Of a DNA stretch of 64,000 nucleotides, positions 27,676-35,486 are shown piece by piece. The stretch spans positions 62,001-126,000 of the forward strand of contig NZ_FYED01000010.1 in assembly GCF_900187565.1 (NCBI RefSeq). The letters are read 5' to 3'. This stretch comes from Pseudomonas sp. Irchel 3A7. GTDB lineage: Bacteria > Pseudomonadota > Gammaproteobacteria > Pseudomonadales > Pseudomonadaceae. The notes under the pieces were generated by a model. It was given only the letters and a program-made list of their open reading frames with translations, was not told the origin of the DNA and did no database searches. Position numbers and translations under genes: made by a program. Position 1 is the stretch's first letter. Each line of letters opens with the position of its first letter.

Positions 27676-28128
27676 TTACGCGGTGACGACATTCAGGGTG
27701 ACGTCGATGTTGCCGCGGGTTGCCTTGGAGTACGGGCAGATGGTGTCCGCCTTGTGCGCCAGTTCGGTGGCGACGCCATGGTCCAGGCCAGGTGCACGCA
27801 AGGTCAGGCGAGCCTGGAGGAAGTACTCCGCACCGGTCTGACCCAGATCGACTTCGATATCGACCGCCAGATCCGCCGGCAGTGTCACCTTCGCTTGCTG
27901 GGCGGCCAGACCCACGGCGGCGATGTAGCAGGCCGACCATGCGCCAGCGAACAGTTGCTCGGCTTTCGGGTGCGGCTGGACGCCGCTGAACACGTGTGCC
28001 GGAGTGGCGCTGCCGGGTGACGAAAGTTCGATGTCGAGGCTGCCGTTATGGCCGCGCGAGGTGGTGCCGGCGCTGCTGTGGGTGGTATGGGTTTTGCCGC
28101 TGGCCAGTACTTTTTCGATTTTGCTCAT
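27676..28128 (-). CDS. ohr: organic hydroperoxide resistance protein Ohr, copy 1
   Basis: A 150-residue thiol peroxidase of the Ohr/OsmC family that reduces organic hydroperoxides, normally with lipoylated proteins as electron donors. The two catalytic cysteines are C67 (GAWSACY) and C131 (TICPYSKATRGN). It lies between ohrR and a second ohr gene on the same strand. Hand alignment with copy 2 gives about 28 differences in 150 residues (roughly 81% identical), concentrated at surface-type positions. An OhrR-like operator precedes it. Confidence 0.95.
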   Translation of the reverse strand: MSKIEKVLASGKTHTTHSSAGTTSRGHNGSLDIELSSPGSATPAHVFSGVQPHPKAEQLFAGAWSACYIAAVGLAAQQAKVTLPADLAVDIEVDLGQTGAEYFLQARLTLRAPGLDHGVATELAHKADTICPYSKATRGNIDVTLNVVTA

Positions 28129-28174
28129 GATAATTCCCTCGGGTTAACAGTCTGGATTGTTCGTGTGCGCTTGC

Positions 28175-28186
28175 ATCGCATGCGAT
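28175..28186 (-). promoter_or_regulatory. candidate OhrR operator upstream of ohr copy 1
   Basis: Perfect 12-bp palindrome ATCGCATGCGAT, about 47 bases before the ATG. The preceding block TCGTGTGCG is also shared with the promoter of copy 2, so the duplication included the promoter. Confidence 0.75.
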
Positions 28187-28207
28187 ATTAATGCCGCAAC
28201 AAAACAT

Positions 28208-28660
28208 TTACGCCGTGATTACGTTCAGGGCAACGTCGATATTGCCGCGTGTTGCTTTGGAGTAAGGGCAGATGGAATCGGCGATGTGCGCCAACTCGGT
28301 CGCGACATCCTGTGCCAGCCCCGGCACACGCAGGGTCAGTCGGGCCTGAAGGAAGTAGGCCGGACCAGTCTGGCCCAGGTCGACTTCGATGTCGACGGCC
28401 AGATCAGCTGGCAAGACGATGTTGCGTTCCTGGGCCACCAGACCGACCGCGGCGGTGTAGCAGGCCGACCAGGCACCGGCGAACAGTTGTTCGGCTTTCG
28501 GGTGTGGCTGGGTGGCGGCGAACACGTGATCCGGCTTGGCGGAACCGGGCGACGACAGCTCGATGTCGAGGTTGCCGTTATGGCCGCGCAAGGTGTTGTC
28601 AGCGCTGCTGAGGGTGGTGTGGGTCTTGCCGGTGGCCAGGACTTTTTCGATCTTGCTCAT
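28208..28660 (-). CDS. ohr: organic hydroperoxide resistance protein Ohr, copy 2
   Basis: A 150-residue Ohr protein with both catalytic cysteines kept: C67 (GAWSACY) and C131 (SICPYSKATRGN). It is a tandem paralogue of copy 1 with its own promoter and operator motif. About 54 bases past its stop lies the operator of copy 1. Differences near residues 42-50 and 69-82 could alter substrate or dimer contacts. Two intact adjacent ohr copies suggest dosage or divided induction rather than decay. Confidence 0.95.
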   Translation of the reverse strand: MSKIEKVLATGKTHTTLSSADNTLRGHNGNLDIELSSPGSAKPDHVFAATQPHPKAEQLFAGAWSACYTAAVGLVAQERNIVLPADLAVDIEVDLGQTGPAYFLQARLTLRVPGLAQDVATELAHIADSICPYSKATRGNIDVALNVITA

Positions 28661-28713
28661 GGTTGAATCCTCGTTGGTGCAATCAGGTTTGATTTAGTGT
28701 CGTGTGCGTTTAG

Positions 28714-28725
28714 ATCGCATCCGAT
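28714..28725 (-). promoter_or_regulatory. candidate OhrR operator upstream of ohr copy 2
   Basis: ATCGCATCCGAT (one mismatch from a perfect palindrome), about 54 bases before the ATG, preceded by the shared block TCGTGTGCG. Confidence 0.7.
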
Positions 28726-28829
28726 GGAAGTGATACTCCCGCAGAACCCAATCGACGTCAAGGGGTATTTTTATGTCTTGGCGACGAATGGTCGGAGGCG
28801 GGTGCGTAACGGCCTGCTGGCGATCCAAA

Positions 28830-28915
28830 TGTGGGAGCGAGCCTGCTCGCGAAAGCGGCAGGTCAGTCAATGGGGAGGTTGGATGTGATGGCCTCTTCGC
28901 GAGCAGGCTCGCTCC
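28830..28915. repeat. paired REP (REPIN) overlapping a gene end
   Basis: TGTGGGAGCGAGCCTGCTCG at 28830 and CGAGCAGGCTCGCTCC ending at 28915, where the expected CACAGG is replaced by GACCGG. The right unit lies inside the 3' end of the LysR gene (stop at 28863). Confidence 0.85.
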
Positions 28916-29819
28916 GACCGGTAATCGGGGAACTCAACCGCTGCAGCTCCCGCTGCACAAAATCGGCAAACAGCTTGATCCGGATCGGCGTCAGCGTGCC
29001 AAAAGCGTGCAGCGAATGAATCGCCCGGGTTGGCAGCGGGTGATCGGCCAGTACCTGTCTCAAGGCACCTGAGTCCAGGTCTTGCTGCACCGTGCATTTC
29101 ATCAGGTAGGCCACCCCCATGCCGCCGAGTACGGCGGCGCGAAGGCCGAACCCCGAGTCCAGGCCAATGCGGCCACGCGGGACCAGGGTTTCACCGTTGG
29201 CAAAAACGATGGGCAGGGTCTGGCCGTTCAACTGATAGCGCACGAAGGGCAGGGCACGCAGGGATTCGATGGAGGTCGGATTCCCCCATTCTTCGATGAA
29301 CGCCGGGGACGCCACCAGCGCCATGTCGAGTTGGGCGAGGGTGCGGCTTTTCAAGTCGCTGTCGGTGAGGGTGCCGACGCGGAAAATCACGTCGTAACCT
29401 TCGCGAATCAGCTCCACACGGTGATCGAGCAAGGTCAGGTCCAGCTCCAGGTCGGGGTGATCGGCGAGGAATACCGAGCTGATCCGCGGCATCAGCAATC
29501 GCCCGAGTTCGCTGGGCATGCTGACCCGCAGGTGACCGCGCGCATCGCCGCTGTCCCGCAGGGCGTCGGCGGAGTCATCGATGGCTTGCAGTAGCGGTGC
29601 GACGCGCTCGAAAAAGGCCTTGCCCTCGGGCGTCAGGCTGAGCATTCGCGTGGAGCGACGGAACAGCTTTGCCTTGAGCTCCGTTTCCAGCCGGGCAATG
29701 CTTTTGGAGATGGCCGAAGGTGTGGTCCCGGCGTTGCGCGCGGCAGCGCTGAACGAGCCGGCTTCGACGGCACGGACGAAGGCAATCAGGCTGGCGGATT
29801 GATTCAACAGACTCGACAT
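28863..29819 (-). CDS. LysR-family regulator with REP-encoded C-terminus
   Basis: A 318-residue LysR protein beginning MSSLLNQSASLIAFVRAVE, with helix-turn-helix GSFSAAARNAGTTPSAISKS. The ATG at 29819 lies at the usual LysR N-terminus; the frame stays open further upstream but without similarity. The last residues (GRSEPAREEAITSNLPID) come from a REP unit and the spacer behind it, so the original stop has been lost or overridden. Divergent from an SDR gene starting at 29919, which it probably controls. Confidence 0.87.
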   Translation of the reverse strand: MSSLLNQSASLIAFVRAVEAGSFSAAARNAGTTPSAISKSIARLETELKAKLFRRSTRMLSLTPEGKAFFERVAPLLQAIDDSADALRDSGDARGHLRVSMPSELGRLLMPRISSVFLADHPDLELDLTLLDHRVELIREGYDVIFRVGTLTDSDLKSRTLAQLDMALVASPAFIEEWGNPTSIESLRALPFVRYQLNGQTLPIVFANGETLVPRGRIGLDSGFGLRAAVLGGMGVAYLMKCTVQQDLDSGALRQVLADHPLPTRAIHSLHAFGTLTPIRIKLFADFVQRELQRLSSPITGRSEPAREEAITSNLPID

Positions 29820-29918
29820 CTTGTGACTCCGCAGCACAACAGATGTGCCTTTTGCTGGACTGGTTGGCTGGATGCGCGCGCCATGATACTGCGCTTCTTC
29901 AACAAGCGGAGTCAGCAA

Positions 29919-30668
29919 ATGCAACGTCTTCAAGGTAAGGTCGCGGTGATCACCGGCGGCAACAGCGGTATCGGTTTGGCCTCGGCGTGCCTGTTTGCCA
30001 AAGAGGGCGCGCAAGTGATTGTCACGGCCCGTCGGCAATCGGTACTGGACGACGCCGTTCGCCAGATCGGTCATGGCGCCATCGGCATCAAGGGCGATGT
30101 CGCCAGTCTTGAGCATCATGCCGAGGTGGCCGCGCAAGTCCGCGAGCGATTCGGGGCGCTGGATATCTACATGGCCAACGCCGGGGTCGTCACCTCGACG
30201 CCTTCGCAGCAGGTCACGCCAGAACAGTTCGACGCGCAATTCAACATCAATACCCGTGGCGTGTTCTTCGGCGTGCAATCGATCGTGCCGTTGTTGCGTG
30301 ACGGCGGCAGCATCATTTTGACCAGCTCCCTGGCCGCAACAAAAGTGTTCGAGGGGCATGCTGTGTATGCAGGGTCCAAAGCGGCCATCGCGGCATTTGC
30401 GCGCAATTGGGCGCTGGAACTGCGAGCGCGGCGGATACGCGTCAATGTGCTGAGCCCGGGCCCGGTCGACACGGCGATCATCGGCAAACTGGGGGTTTCA
30501 GAGGAACAGCGTCCAGGCTTCATGCAGATGCTGGCGGACATGATTCCCGCCGGTCGCGTGGGTGAGGCCGATGAGTTGGCGCAAGCGGCGCTCTACTTGG
30601 CGTCCAGCGACAGCTCATACGTCAACGGCATCGAGTTGCACGTGGACGGTGGCATGTCGCTGGTCTGA
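29919..30668 (+). CDS. short-chain dehydrogenase/reductase
   Basis: A 249-residue SDR with TGGNSGIGLA (about residues 12-21), the motif MANAGVV in place of NNAG, Ser in LTSSLAATK and the catalytic YAGSKAA, and the C-terminal GIELHVDGGMSLV of the FabG-like group. The ATG at 29919 gives the normal N-terminus; a longer frame starting at 29799 overlaps the LysR start and is unlikely. It is regulated presumably by the divergent LysR protein. Confidence 0.88.
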   Translation: MQRLQGKVAVITGGNSGIGLASACLFAKEGAQVIVTARRQSVLDDAVRQIGHGAIGIKGDVASLEHHAEVAAQVRERFGALDIYMANAGVVTSTPSQQVTPEQFDAQFNINTRGVFFGVQSIVPLLRDGGSIILTSSLAATKVFEGHAVYAGSKAAIAAFARNWALELRARRIRVNVLSPGPVDTAIIGKLGVSEEQRPGFMQMLADMIPAGRVGEADELAQAALYLASSDSSYVNGIELHVDGGMSLV

Positions 30669-30676
30669 GATCGTAG

Positions 30677-30955
30677 CTAGAAGGTGCAGACAGACTCCGA
30701 AAAAACCACCCGCCCGAACTGCGCATTGGCGTCCAGCGGTGTGATGGCCAACAGTTGGTCCAGGCGGACCTCCTGCTGGCCGTCAGCCGTTTCCAGGCAG
30801 AGAAATTCTTCCTTGCTGCTGGCGGTTCGGGTGGTCAGCGCCTTGGCTTGCAAGCGCGCGCCATCCTTCAATTCCACATCCAGTCGGTAACCGCGCAGAC
30901 AGGCGATTTCCAGATAGTCATGCAGGTCGCAGTTCAAGGGCTGATAGGTGTTCAT
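30677..30955 (-). CDS. rof: Rho-binding antiterminator (Rof family)
   Basis: A 92-residue protein matching E. coli Rof along its length: YQPLNCDLHDYLEIACLRGY, then LELKDG-type VELKDGARLQAKAL, and VRLDQLLAI. Rof binds Rho and inhibits termination. The ATG at 30955 gives the family N-terminus; longer in-frame sequence upstream overlaps the DUF2024 gene and is not homologous. It follows the DUF2024 gene by 4 bases, so they are likely co-transcribed with the secreted-protein gene upstream. Confidence 0.85.
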   Translation of the reverse strand: MNTYQPLNCDLHDYLEIACLRGYRLDVELKDGARLQAKALTTRTASSKEEFLCLETADGQQEVRLDQLLAITPLDANAQFGRVVFSESVCTF

Positions 30956-30959
30956 GGCT

Positions 30960-31223
30960 TTACTCCCGGCAGCCTTGCAGTTTGAGGATGAAGTAACCCT
31001 GCTCGGCGATCGCCGCGGCCACTTGTGGATTGGACGGTTCGACGTGGCAGAACTGGCAGCGGTCCTGGGCAATATCCTGATCCTGAACGCCTTGTTCATC
31101 AAGGAAACGACGCGCATAGGTTTTCGCCAGTTCGGGATTGTTATCCTCGATCAACACATCGAAGTGCAGGTAGCGGCCGTCTTTGGTGCGTACGTGGGTA
31201 TCGAAGACCTTGATGCTCATCAT
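30960..31223 (-). CDS. DUF2024 family protein
   Basis: An 87-residue cytoplasmic protein with VFDTHVRTKDGRYLHFDVLI and a CxxC (RCQFCHVEPSNP) near residue 56. Two adjacent ATGs (31223 and 31220) both fit a GGAGAG ribosome site; the second has better spacing. Its start overlaps the stop of the upstream secreted-protein gene. DUF2024 has no known function; the CxxC could bind metal or be redox active. Confidence 0.82.
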   Translation of the reverse strand: MMSIKVFDTHVRTKDGRYLHFDVLIEDNNPELAKTYARRFLDEQGVQDQDIAQDRCQFCHVEPSNPQVAAAIAEQGYFILKLQGCRE

Positions 31224-31960
31224 TTGCTCTCCTTCAGTTTCCAGGTGCCCGGCAGCGACAGATCGCCCGAGGCAATGTCATAGACGCTGCTGACGCACAG
31301 CAACGGGTTGTGCAGGTCGGCATTGACCTTCAGTGCAGCGGTGACGCCGTCGTAATTAAAGCTTTCCGGGAACCCGACCGCCGCCAGCGGCACCCGGATT
31401 TTCGCCGCGTTTTTCTCGATGCTCAGATCGTAGCCGGGGGAGTCGATGTAGATGGGCGCACCCGGCCAGGTCGCCGGCAATTTGGGCTTGGCATCCTTGG
31501 GAATGTCGCGGACTTTCAAACCGCCAGGCCCGCAGCTTTCATCCTTGGTCAGCACCACCCAGTGGGCGTGCCACAGACCGCCATCGTTGTCTTTCTTGCC
31601 GTCCTTGTTTTCATCCAGTTGCGGGGTGTCATCGAAGTCCGGGTGCGATGTCAGCGCCAGGGCGAGGATGCCGGACTGGGCCTCAAAGCCGACGGCGGAA
31701 CTGTCGAGGCTGGTCGGCCAGACATAGCTGTACACCTCGGCGCCGGCGAACGAGCCTTTGGCAGTCGGCACGCGACTGCCGGCCTTGCCGTCGACCAGTT
31801 GCTCGAACACCAGGTCGTTGCCTTCCTTGGAGACTCGGGTATTGACCAGGTCGAACGCTGCGTCGGTCTTGCCTTTGTCGCTTTGGATGCCTTGCGAATC
31901 ATGAGCCCAGGCTTGTGACGCCAGCAGGGCGCCAAGGCTCAATGCCAGTGCGGTTTTCAT
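31220..31960 (-). CDS. secreted (periplasmic) protein of unknown function
   Basis: A 246-residue protein with a clear signal peptide (residues 1-20, ending SQAWA). It contains an acidic DENKDGKKDNDGG loop near residue 125, like a calcium-binding EF-hand loop, and two cysteines (DESCGPGG and LLCVSS) that could pair. I do not recognise the family. It is first in a three-gene operon with DUF2024 and Rof and is divergent from the Cys-rich MarR gene. The ATG at 31960 places the signal peptide correctly. Confidence 0.75.
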   Translation of the reverse strand: MKTALALSLGALLASQAWAHDSQGIQSDKGKTDAAFDLVNTRVSKEGNDLVFEQLVDGKAGSRVPTAKGSFAGAEVYSYVWPTSLDSSAVGFEAQSGILALALTSHPDFDDTPQLDENKDGKKDNDGGLWHAHWVVLTKDESCGPGGLKVRDIPKDAKPKLPATWPGAPIYIDSPGYDLSIEKNAAKIRVPLAAVGFPESFNYDGVTAALKVNADLHNPLLCVSSVYDIASGDLSLPGTWKLKESK

Positions 31961-32085
31961 GGGTGCCTCCCTTTCAAATTTGGCTGGATAACTGTTTCGA
32001 ATCGACACCATAAAGCCTACGGCAAGGCATGCTTTTGTCAATATGGTTTTTATCCGATACTATTTATCAACATTTTTAATCAGGA

Positions 32086-32649
32086 ATGGCCCCCGTGTTG
32101 TTTGATCTGCTGGAAAGGTTGTCGAGCCTGACGCGCGTCTGGTTTCGCGAGCACCCGCTACTGACGGACCTGCAACCGATTCAGTTGAGTGCGCTGATGT
32201 ACCTGGGCCGCTGCAATCGCTACTCCGATACACCCTTGGCGGTGACCGAGTATCTGGGGCTGACCAAAGGTACGGTGTCGCAATCGCTCAAGGCCCTGGA
32301 AAGCAAAGGTCTGTTGATCAAGCGGCCGGATGCCCGGGACAAACGCAGCGTGCACCTGATGCTGACGCCACCGGCCCAGGCGTTGCTGGACGCCGTGACG
32401 CCACCGGATTTTCTGGTGGCCGCCGCCGGGCGCATGGGGGCTGATGCGGTGGTGCTGGAAGGGTTGTTGCTGGAGCTGCTGCGCAATATTCAACAGGGGG
32501 AAGACGTGCCGGGCTTCGGCTTATGCCGAACCTGCCGTTTCCATCAGACCGTGGCGGGCGGGGCGTTTTGTGGATTGACCCAGGAGTCGCTGGAGCCACG
32601 GGAAATCGAGCTGATTTGTCGGGAGCATCAAACTCCTGATCCCGCGTAA
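32086..32649 (+). CDS. MarR-family regulator with C-terminal four-Cys motif
   Basis: A 187-residue protein. Residues 25-100 are a MarR winged helix (LTKGTVSQSLKALESKGLL, then the wing DARDKRSVHLML). The C-terminal tail, absent from ordinary MarR proteins, carries C147, C150, H153, C162 and C178 (GLCRTCRFH, AFCGL, ELICRE), a spacing that could hold zinc or an Fe-S cluster. It is divergent from the operon encoding the secreted protein, DUF2024 (with its own CxxC) and Rof, and is probably their regulator. Metal or redox sensing is inferred only from the cysteines. Confidence 0.82.
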   Translation: MAPVLFDLLERLSSLTRVWFREHPLLTDLQPIQLSALMYLGRCNRYSDTPLAVTEYLGLTKGTVSQSLKALESKGLLIKRPDARDKRSVHLMLTPPAQALLDAVTPPDFLVAAAGRMGADAVVLEGLLLELLRNIQQGEDVPGFGLCRTCRFHQTVAGGAFCGLTQESLEPREIELICREHQTPDPA

Positions 32650-32680
32650 GCAGTAAGAATTTCCGCTGTTTTCAATGGCC

Positions 32681-32770
32681 TCTTCGCGGGCAAGCCCGCT
32701 CCCACAGGTTATGTGTCGACCACAAAATTTGTGAACGGAAAAAACTGTGGGAGCTGGCTTGCCAGCGATG
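32681..32770. repeat. paired REP (REPIN), opposite orientation and variant stems
   Basis: TTCGCGGGCAAGCCCGCTCC from 32683 and CTGTGGGAGCTGGCTTGCCA ending near 32764. Here the units point with GTGGGAGC outward on the inner side, opposite to most REPINs in the window, and the stems are GGGCAAGCCC and CTGGCTTGCCAG. Confidence 0.85.
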
Positions 32771-32850
32771 GGGTCAGCACAAGCACAGAAAGTCTGAGAT
32801 AGACTCACAGCGACTATTCGACTCTGGAGCGTCGCCATGGCAAGCCTGCA

Positions 32851-34071
32851 ATGGACTCGCTGATCACCGCCGCCGCCCAGGCGCTGGCCGCCGGTGATCC
32901 CCTTGGCGCGCTCGATCGGATTGCCTTGCGCGAAGACGCCCCCGCGCTGGCGCTGCGCGGGATCGCCATGGCGCAACTGGGGGATCTGGTGCGGGCCAAG
33001 GTGCTGGTGCGCCGGGCCGCGCGGGCGTTCGGGCCGAAAGAGGCGGTAGCCCGGGCGCGATGCGTTGTCGCCGAAGCCGAAATCGCATTGGCGTCCCGGG
33101 ACCTTGGCTGGCCCGTGAAAGCACTCGATGCCGCGCGGCTCACGCTGGAGGCTCATGACGACTGGGTCAACGCTGCCCATGCGCGGTATCTGGAGATCCG
33201 CCGCCTGGTGCTCATCGGGCAGCTGGATGAGGCGCAGGAAAAACTCACCCGACTTGACCCCGCCACCCTGCCGCCACCCTTGCGAGCCACCCATGAACTG
33301 GTGACAGCAGGGATCGCCATGCGGCACCTGCATTCACACACGGCGCGTGCGGCCCTCGTCAGGGCTGAACTCGCCGCGCGGCAATCCGCCATCCCGGCGC
33401 TGGAGGCGGAAGTCGCCAGTGCCGTTCGGCTGCTCGACAGTCCCGCCGCACGCTTGCTGGCCCAGGGTGAAGAACGGACATTGTTGCTCGACGAAGTAGA
33501 AGCGCTTCTCGCCTCGACATCGCTGGTGGTGGACGCCTGTCGATACGTTGTGCGTGGCGCGGGCATGTCGGTGTCGTTATCGACGCGGCCGATCCTGTTC
33601 ACCCTCGCGCGAACATTGGCCGAAGCCTGGCCGGACGATGTGCCGCGGGAAATCCTGATCACCCGGGCTTTTCACCTGAAACTCAGCGATGAATCCCATC
33701 GCGCCCGGTTGCGGGTCGAAATCGGTCGACTGCGTGCGGCGCTCAAACCCCTGGCCGGTGTGATTGCCACCAAACGCGGCTTTGCACTGGTCCCACAGGT
33801 TTCAGCCGAGGTTGTGCTGCTCATACCACCGGTTGAGGAAAAACATGCAGCGCTGTTCGCCTTGCTCAACGACGGTGAAGCATGGTCGAGCTCGGCGCTG
33901 TCGCTGGCGTTGGGTATCAGTCAGCGCACTGCGCAGCGCATGCTCGATACGTTGGCAGAGGCGGGCAAGGTGCAGTCGTTCGGGCAGGGACGGGCACGAC
34001 GCTGGCTGACCCCGCCGGTGCCGGGTTTCGCGACGACCTTGTTACTCCCGGTTCCGCTGCCCGGTGGCTAG
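32851..34071 (+). CDS. TPR-containing transcriptional regulator
   Basis: A 406-residue protein. Residues 1-200 are Ala/Leu-rich helical repeats of TPR type (ALALRGIAMAQLGDLVRAKVL). The middle (about 250-300) resembles a transcription-regulatory helix-turn-helix (REILITRAFHLKLSDESHRARLRVEIGRLRAAL), and a C-terminal winged helix follows (SSALSLALGISQRTAQRMLDTL). It precedes a propeller-like protein gene by 37 bases. No Shine-Dalgarno lies at the chosen ATG; see the mini-ORF finding at 32837. Confidence 0.72.
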   Translation: MDSLITAAAQALAAGDPLGALDRIALREDAPALALRGIAMAQLGDLVRAKVLVRRAARAFGPKEAVARARCVVAEAEIALASRDLGWPVKALDAARLTLEAHDDWVNAAHARYLEIRRLVLIGQLDEAQEKLTRLDPATLPPPLRATHELVTAGIAMRHLHSHTARAALVRAELAARQSAIPALEAEVASAVRLLDSPAARLLAQGEERTLLLDEVEALLASTSLVVDACRYVVRGAGMSVSLSTRPILFTLARTLAEAWPDDVPREILITRAFHLKLSDESHRARLRVEIGRLRAALKPLAGVIATKRGFALVPQVSAEVVLLIPPVEEKHAALFALLNDGEAWSSSALSLALGISQRTAQRMLDTLAEAGKVQSFGQGRARRWLTPPVPGFATTLLLPVPLPGG

Positions 34072-34107
34072 GATGAACGCCACCAACCCCTTTCGAGGAA
34101 CCGCGAA

Positions 34108-34740
34108 ATGAAACAGTCAGCAGCCGAAATTCTCCGCGAGTATGGCCCCTTTGAAGGCGTCGAAACCGTGCACGGCCTTACCTGGGACGGGCACCAGGTA
34201 TGGTTCGCCGCCACCGACAAGCTCCAGGCCCTGGACCCCGACAGCGGCCGCACGTTGCGCTCGATCGATGTCGCCGCCCACGCCGGCACTGCCTTCGATG
34301 GCAAGCATCTGTACCAGATCGCAGAGGACCGTATCCAGAAAATTGACCCCCAGACCGGCCGCGTACTCTCCACCATCCCGGCTCCCGGTGGTGGCAACGA
34401 TTCGGGCCTGACCTGGGCCGAAGGCACGCTCTGGGTCGGGCAGTACCGCGAACGCAAAATCCACCAGATCGACCCCGAGAGTGGCGCGATCCTGCGCACC
34501 CTCGAATCCAACCGCTTTGTCACCGGTGTGACCTGGGTCGAGGGTGCGCTGTGGCATGGCACGTGGGAAGGCGATGAAGGCGAACTGCGCCGGATCGATT
34601 CGAACACCGGCGAGGTGCTGGAAAGCCTGAAGATGCCGGCCGGTATCGGCGTTTCGGGGCTTGAGTCTGATGGTGGCGAGCGGTTTTTCTGTGGCGGTGG
34701 CAACAGTGGGCGGGTGAGGGTGGTGCGTCGTCCCTCATAA
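34108..34740 (+). CDS. beta-propeller-like protein (glutamine-cyclotransferase/SMP-30-like repeats)
   Basis: A 210-residue cytoplasmic protein with no signal peptide. It is built from about four or five repeats of the form ALDPDSGRTLRSI, KIDPQTGRVLSTI, QIDPESGAILRTL and RIDSNTGEVLESL, each preceded by a LTWxxGxLW-like strand. This is a typical propeller blade pattern but the blade number is small, so it may be a partial propeller. Function unknown; it probably shares a transcript with the TPR regulator. Confidence 0.75.
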   Translation: MKQSAAEILREYGPFEGVETVHGLTWDGHQVWFAATDKLQALDPDSGRTLRSIDVAAHAGTAFDGKHLYQIAEDRIQKIDPQTGRVLSTIPAPGGGNDSGLTWAEGTLWVGQYRERKIHQIDPESGAILRTLESNRFVTGVTWVEGALWHGTWEGDEGELRRIDSNTGEVLESLKMPAGIGVSGLESDGGERFFCGGGNSGRVRVVRRPS

Positions 34741-34852
34741 CGCACCTGGCGGTGGTTGGATGTTTAACAACGTCCAACCATCAGGCGATTCTTCCGCCAT
34801 GGCTCCAAGAGGTTTCCCGCCTGCACACAGGAACTGTCCGGTTTTAGCAAGG

Positions 34853-34936
34853 AAAGGGGACAGATCTATTTATGCCGGACTCACCGCGCGAATGCGGGAC
34901 AAATCTGCTTTGCGATTAAATAGATCTGTCCTCTTT
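34853..34936. repeat. long palindromic repeat with GGGGACAGATC arms
   Basis: AAAGGGGACAGATCTATTTA at 34853-34872 is inverted at 34917-34936 with one mismatch, around a 44-base loop that contains GGGACAAATCTG. The right arm ends in a T-run, so it can act as a terminator. Arms of this GGGGACAGAT type recur in gammaproteobacterial genomes near RAYT-type elements, which I recall but cannot check here. Confidence 0.7.
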
Positions 34937-34950
34937 TTTCTTTTTTTACT

Positions 34951-34995
34951 GGGACAAACCACGTTTTTTCCTGGATGAAAAACATGGCCTGTCCC
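34951..34995. repeat. second imperfect palindrome
   Basis: An 18-base left arm beginning GGGACAAACC is inverted as a right arm ending CCTGTCCC, with about three mismatches. It follows the previous palindrome by 14 bases and shares the GGGACA ends. Confidence 0.55.
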
Positions 34996-35002
34996 ACCTG
35001 TC

Positions 35003-35389
35003 CTAAATCCAGATGTCATTCTCTGCGGTTTTATCTCCTGCCTCATCGCCTGTATTCAATACACCGCTAGGCTCGATCAGCAACAACTTCACCTCGCGTT
35101 CCGCGTACGGTTTGTGCTCTGTGCCCTTAGGCACTACATACATTTCACCTTGCTCGATCAGCACCGCTCCATCCCTGAAATCAATGCGAAGCTGTCCTTC
35201 CAATACGATAAAAGCTTCATCCGTGTCAGCATGGCAATGCCAGATGAAATCTCCTTCGAGCTTCACAATTTTGAACTGGTAGTCGTTCATTTTTGCGATG
35301 ACTTTGGGTGCCCATTGTTCACTGAAGAGGGCGTATTTCTTCGAGAAGTTGATTGCAGAGTAGTGCGCCACAACGGATGTATCAGGCAT
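35003..35389 (-). CDS. cupin-domain protein
   Basis: A 128-residue single-cupin protein. The metal-binding motif is HCHADTDEAFIVLEGQ and the second part is VPKGTEHKP. GC content by eye is about 50%, clearly lower than neighbouring genes. Such proteins are often small dioxygenases, isomerases or sugar-binding sensors; the activity is not predictable. It is on the same strand as, and 97 bases downstream of, an AraC-type gene. Confidence 0.8.
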   Translation of the reverse strand: MPDTSVVAHYSAINFSKKYALFSEQWAPKVIAKMNDYQFKIVKLEGDFIWHCHADTDEAFIVLEGQLRIDFRDGAVLIEQGEMYVVPKGTEHKPYAEREVKLLLIEPSGVLNTGDEAGDKTAENDIWI

Positions 35390-35486
35390 TTGAGTCTCTC
35401 AAGTTATCAAGAAATCGAAACCTGACCTTAAGCGGGAAGCGAAGCGGCGTATTGCACGATTGTGCAGGTCAAGGACGGCAGTCTGG

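Noticed and set aside
27065..27940. Long MarR start extending into the ohr gene region
   Set aside because: The extra residues overlap the next gene and do not resemble any MarR protein. The ATG at 27523 gives the normal OhrR length.
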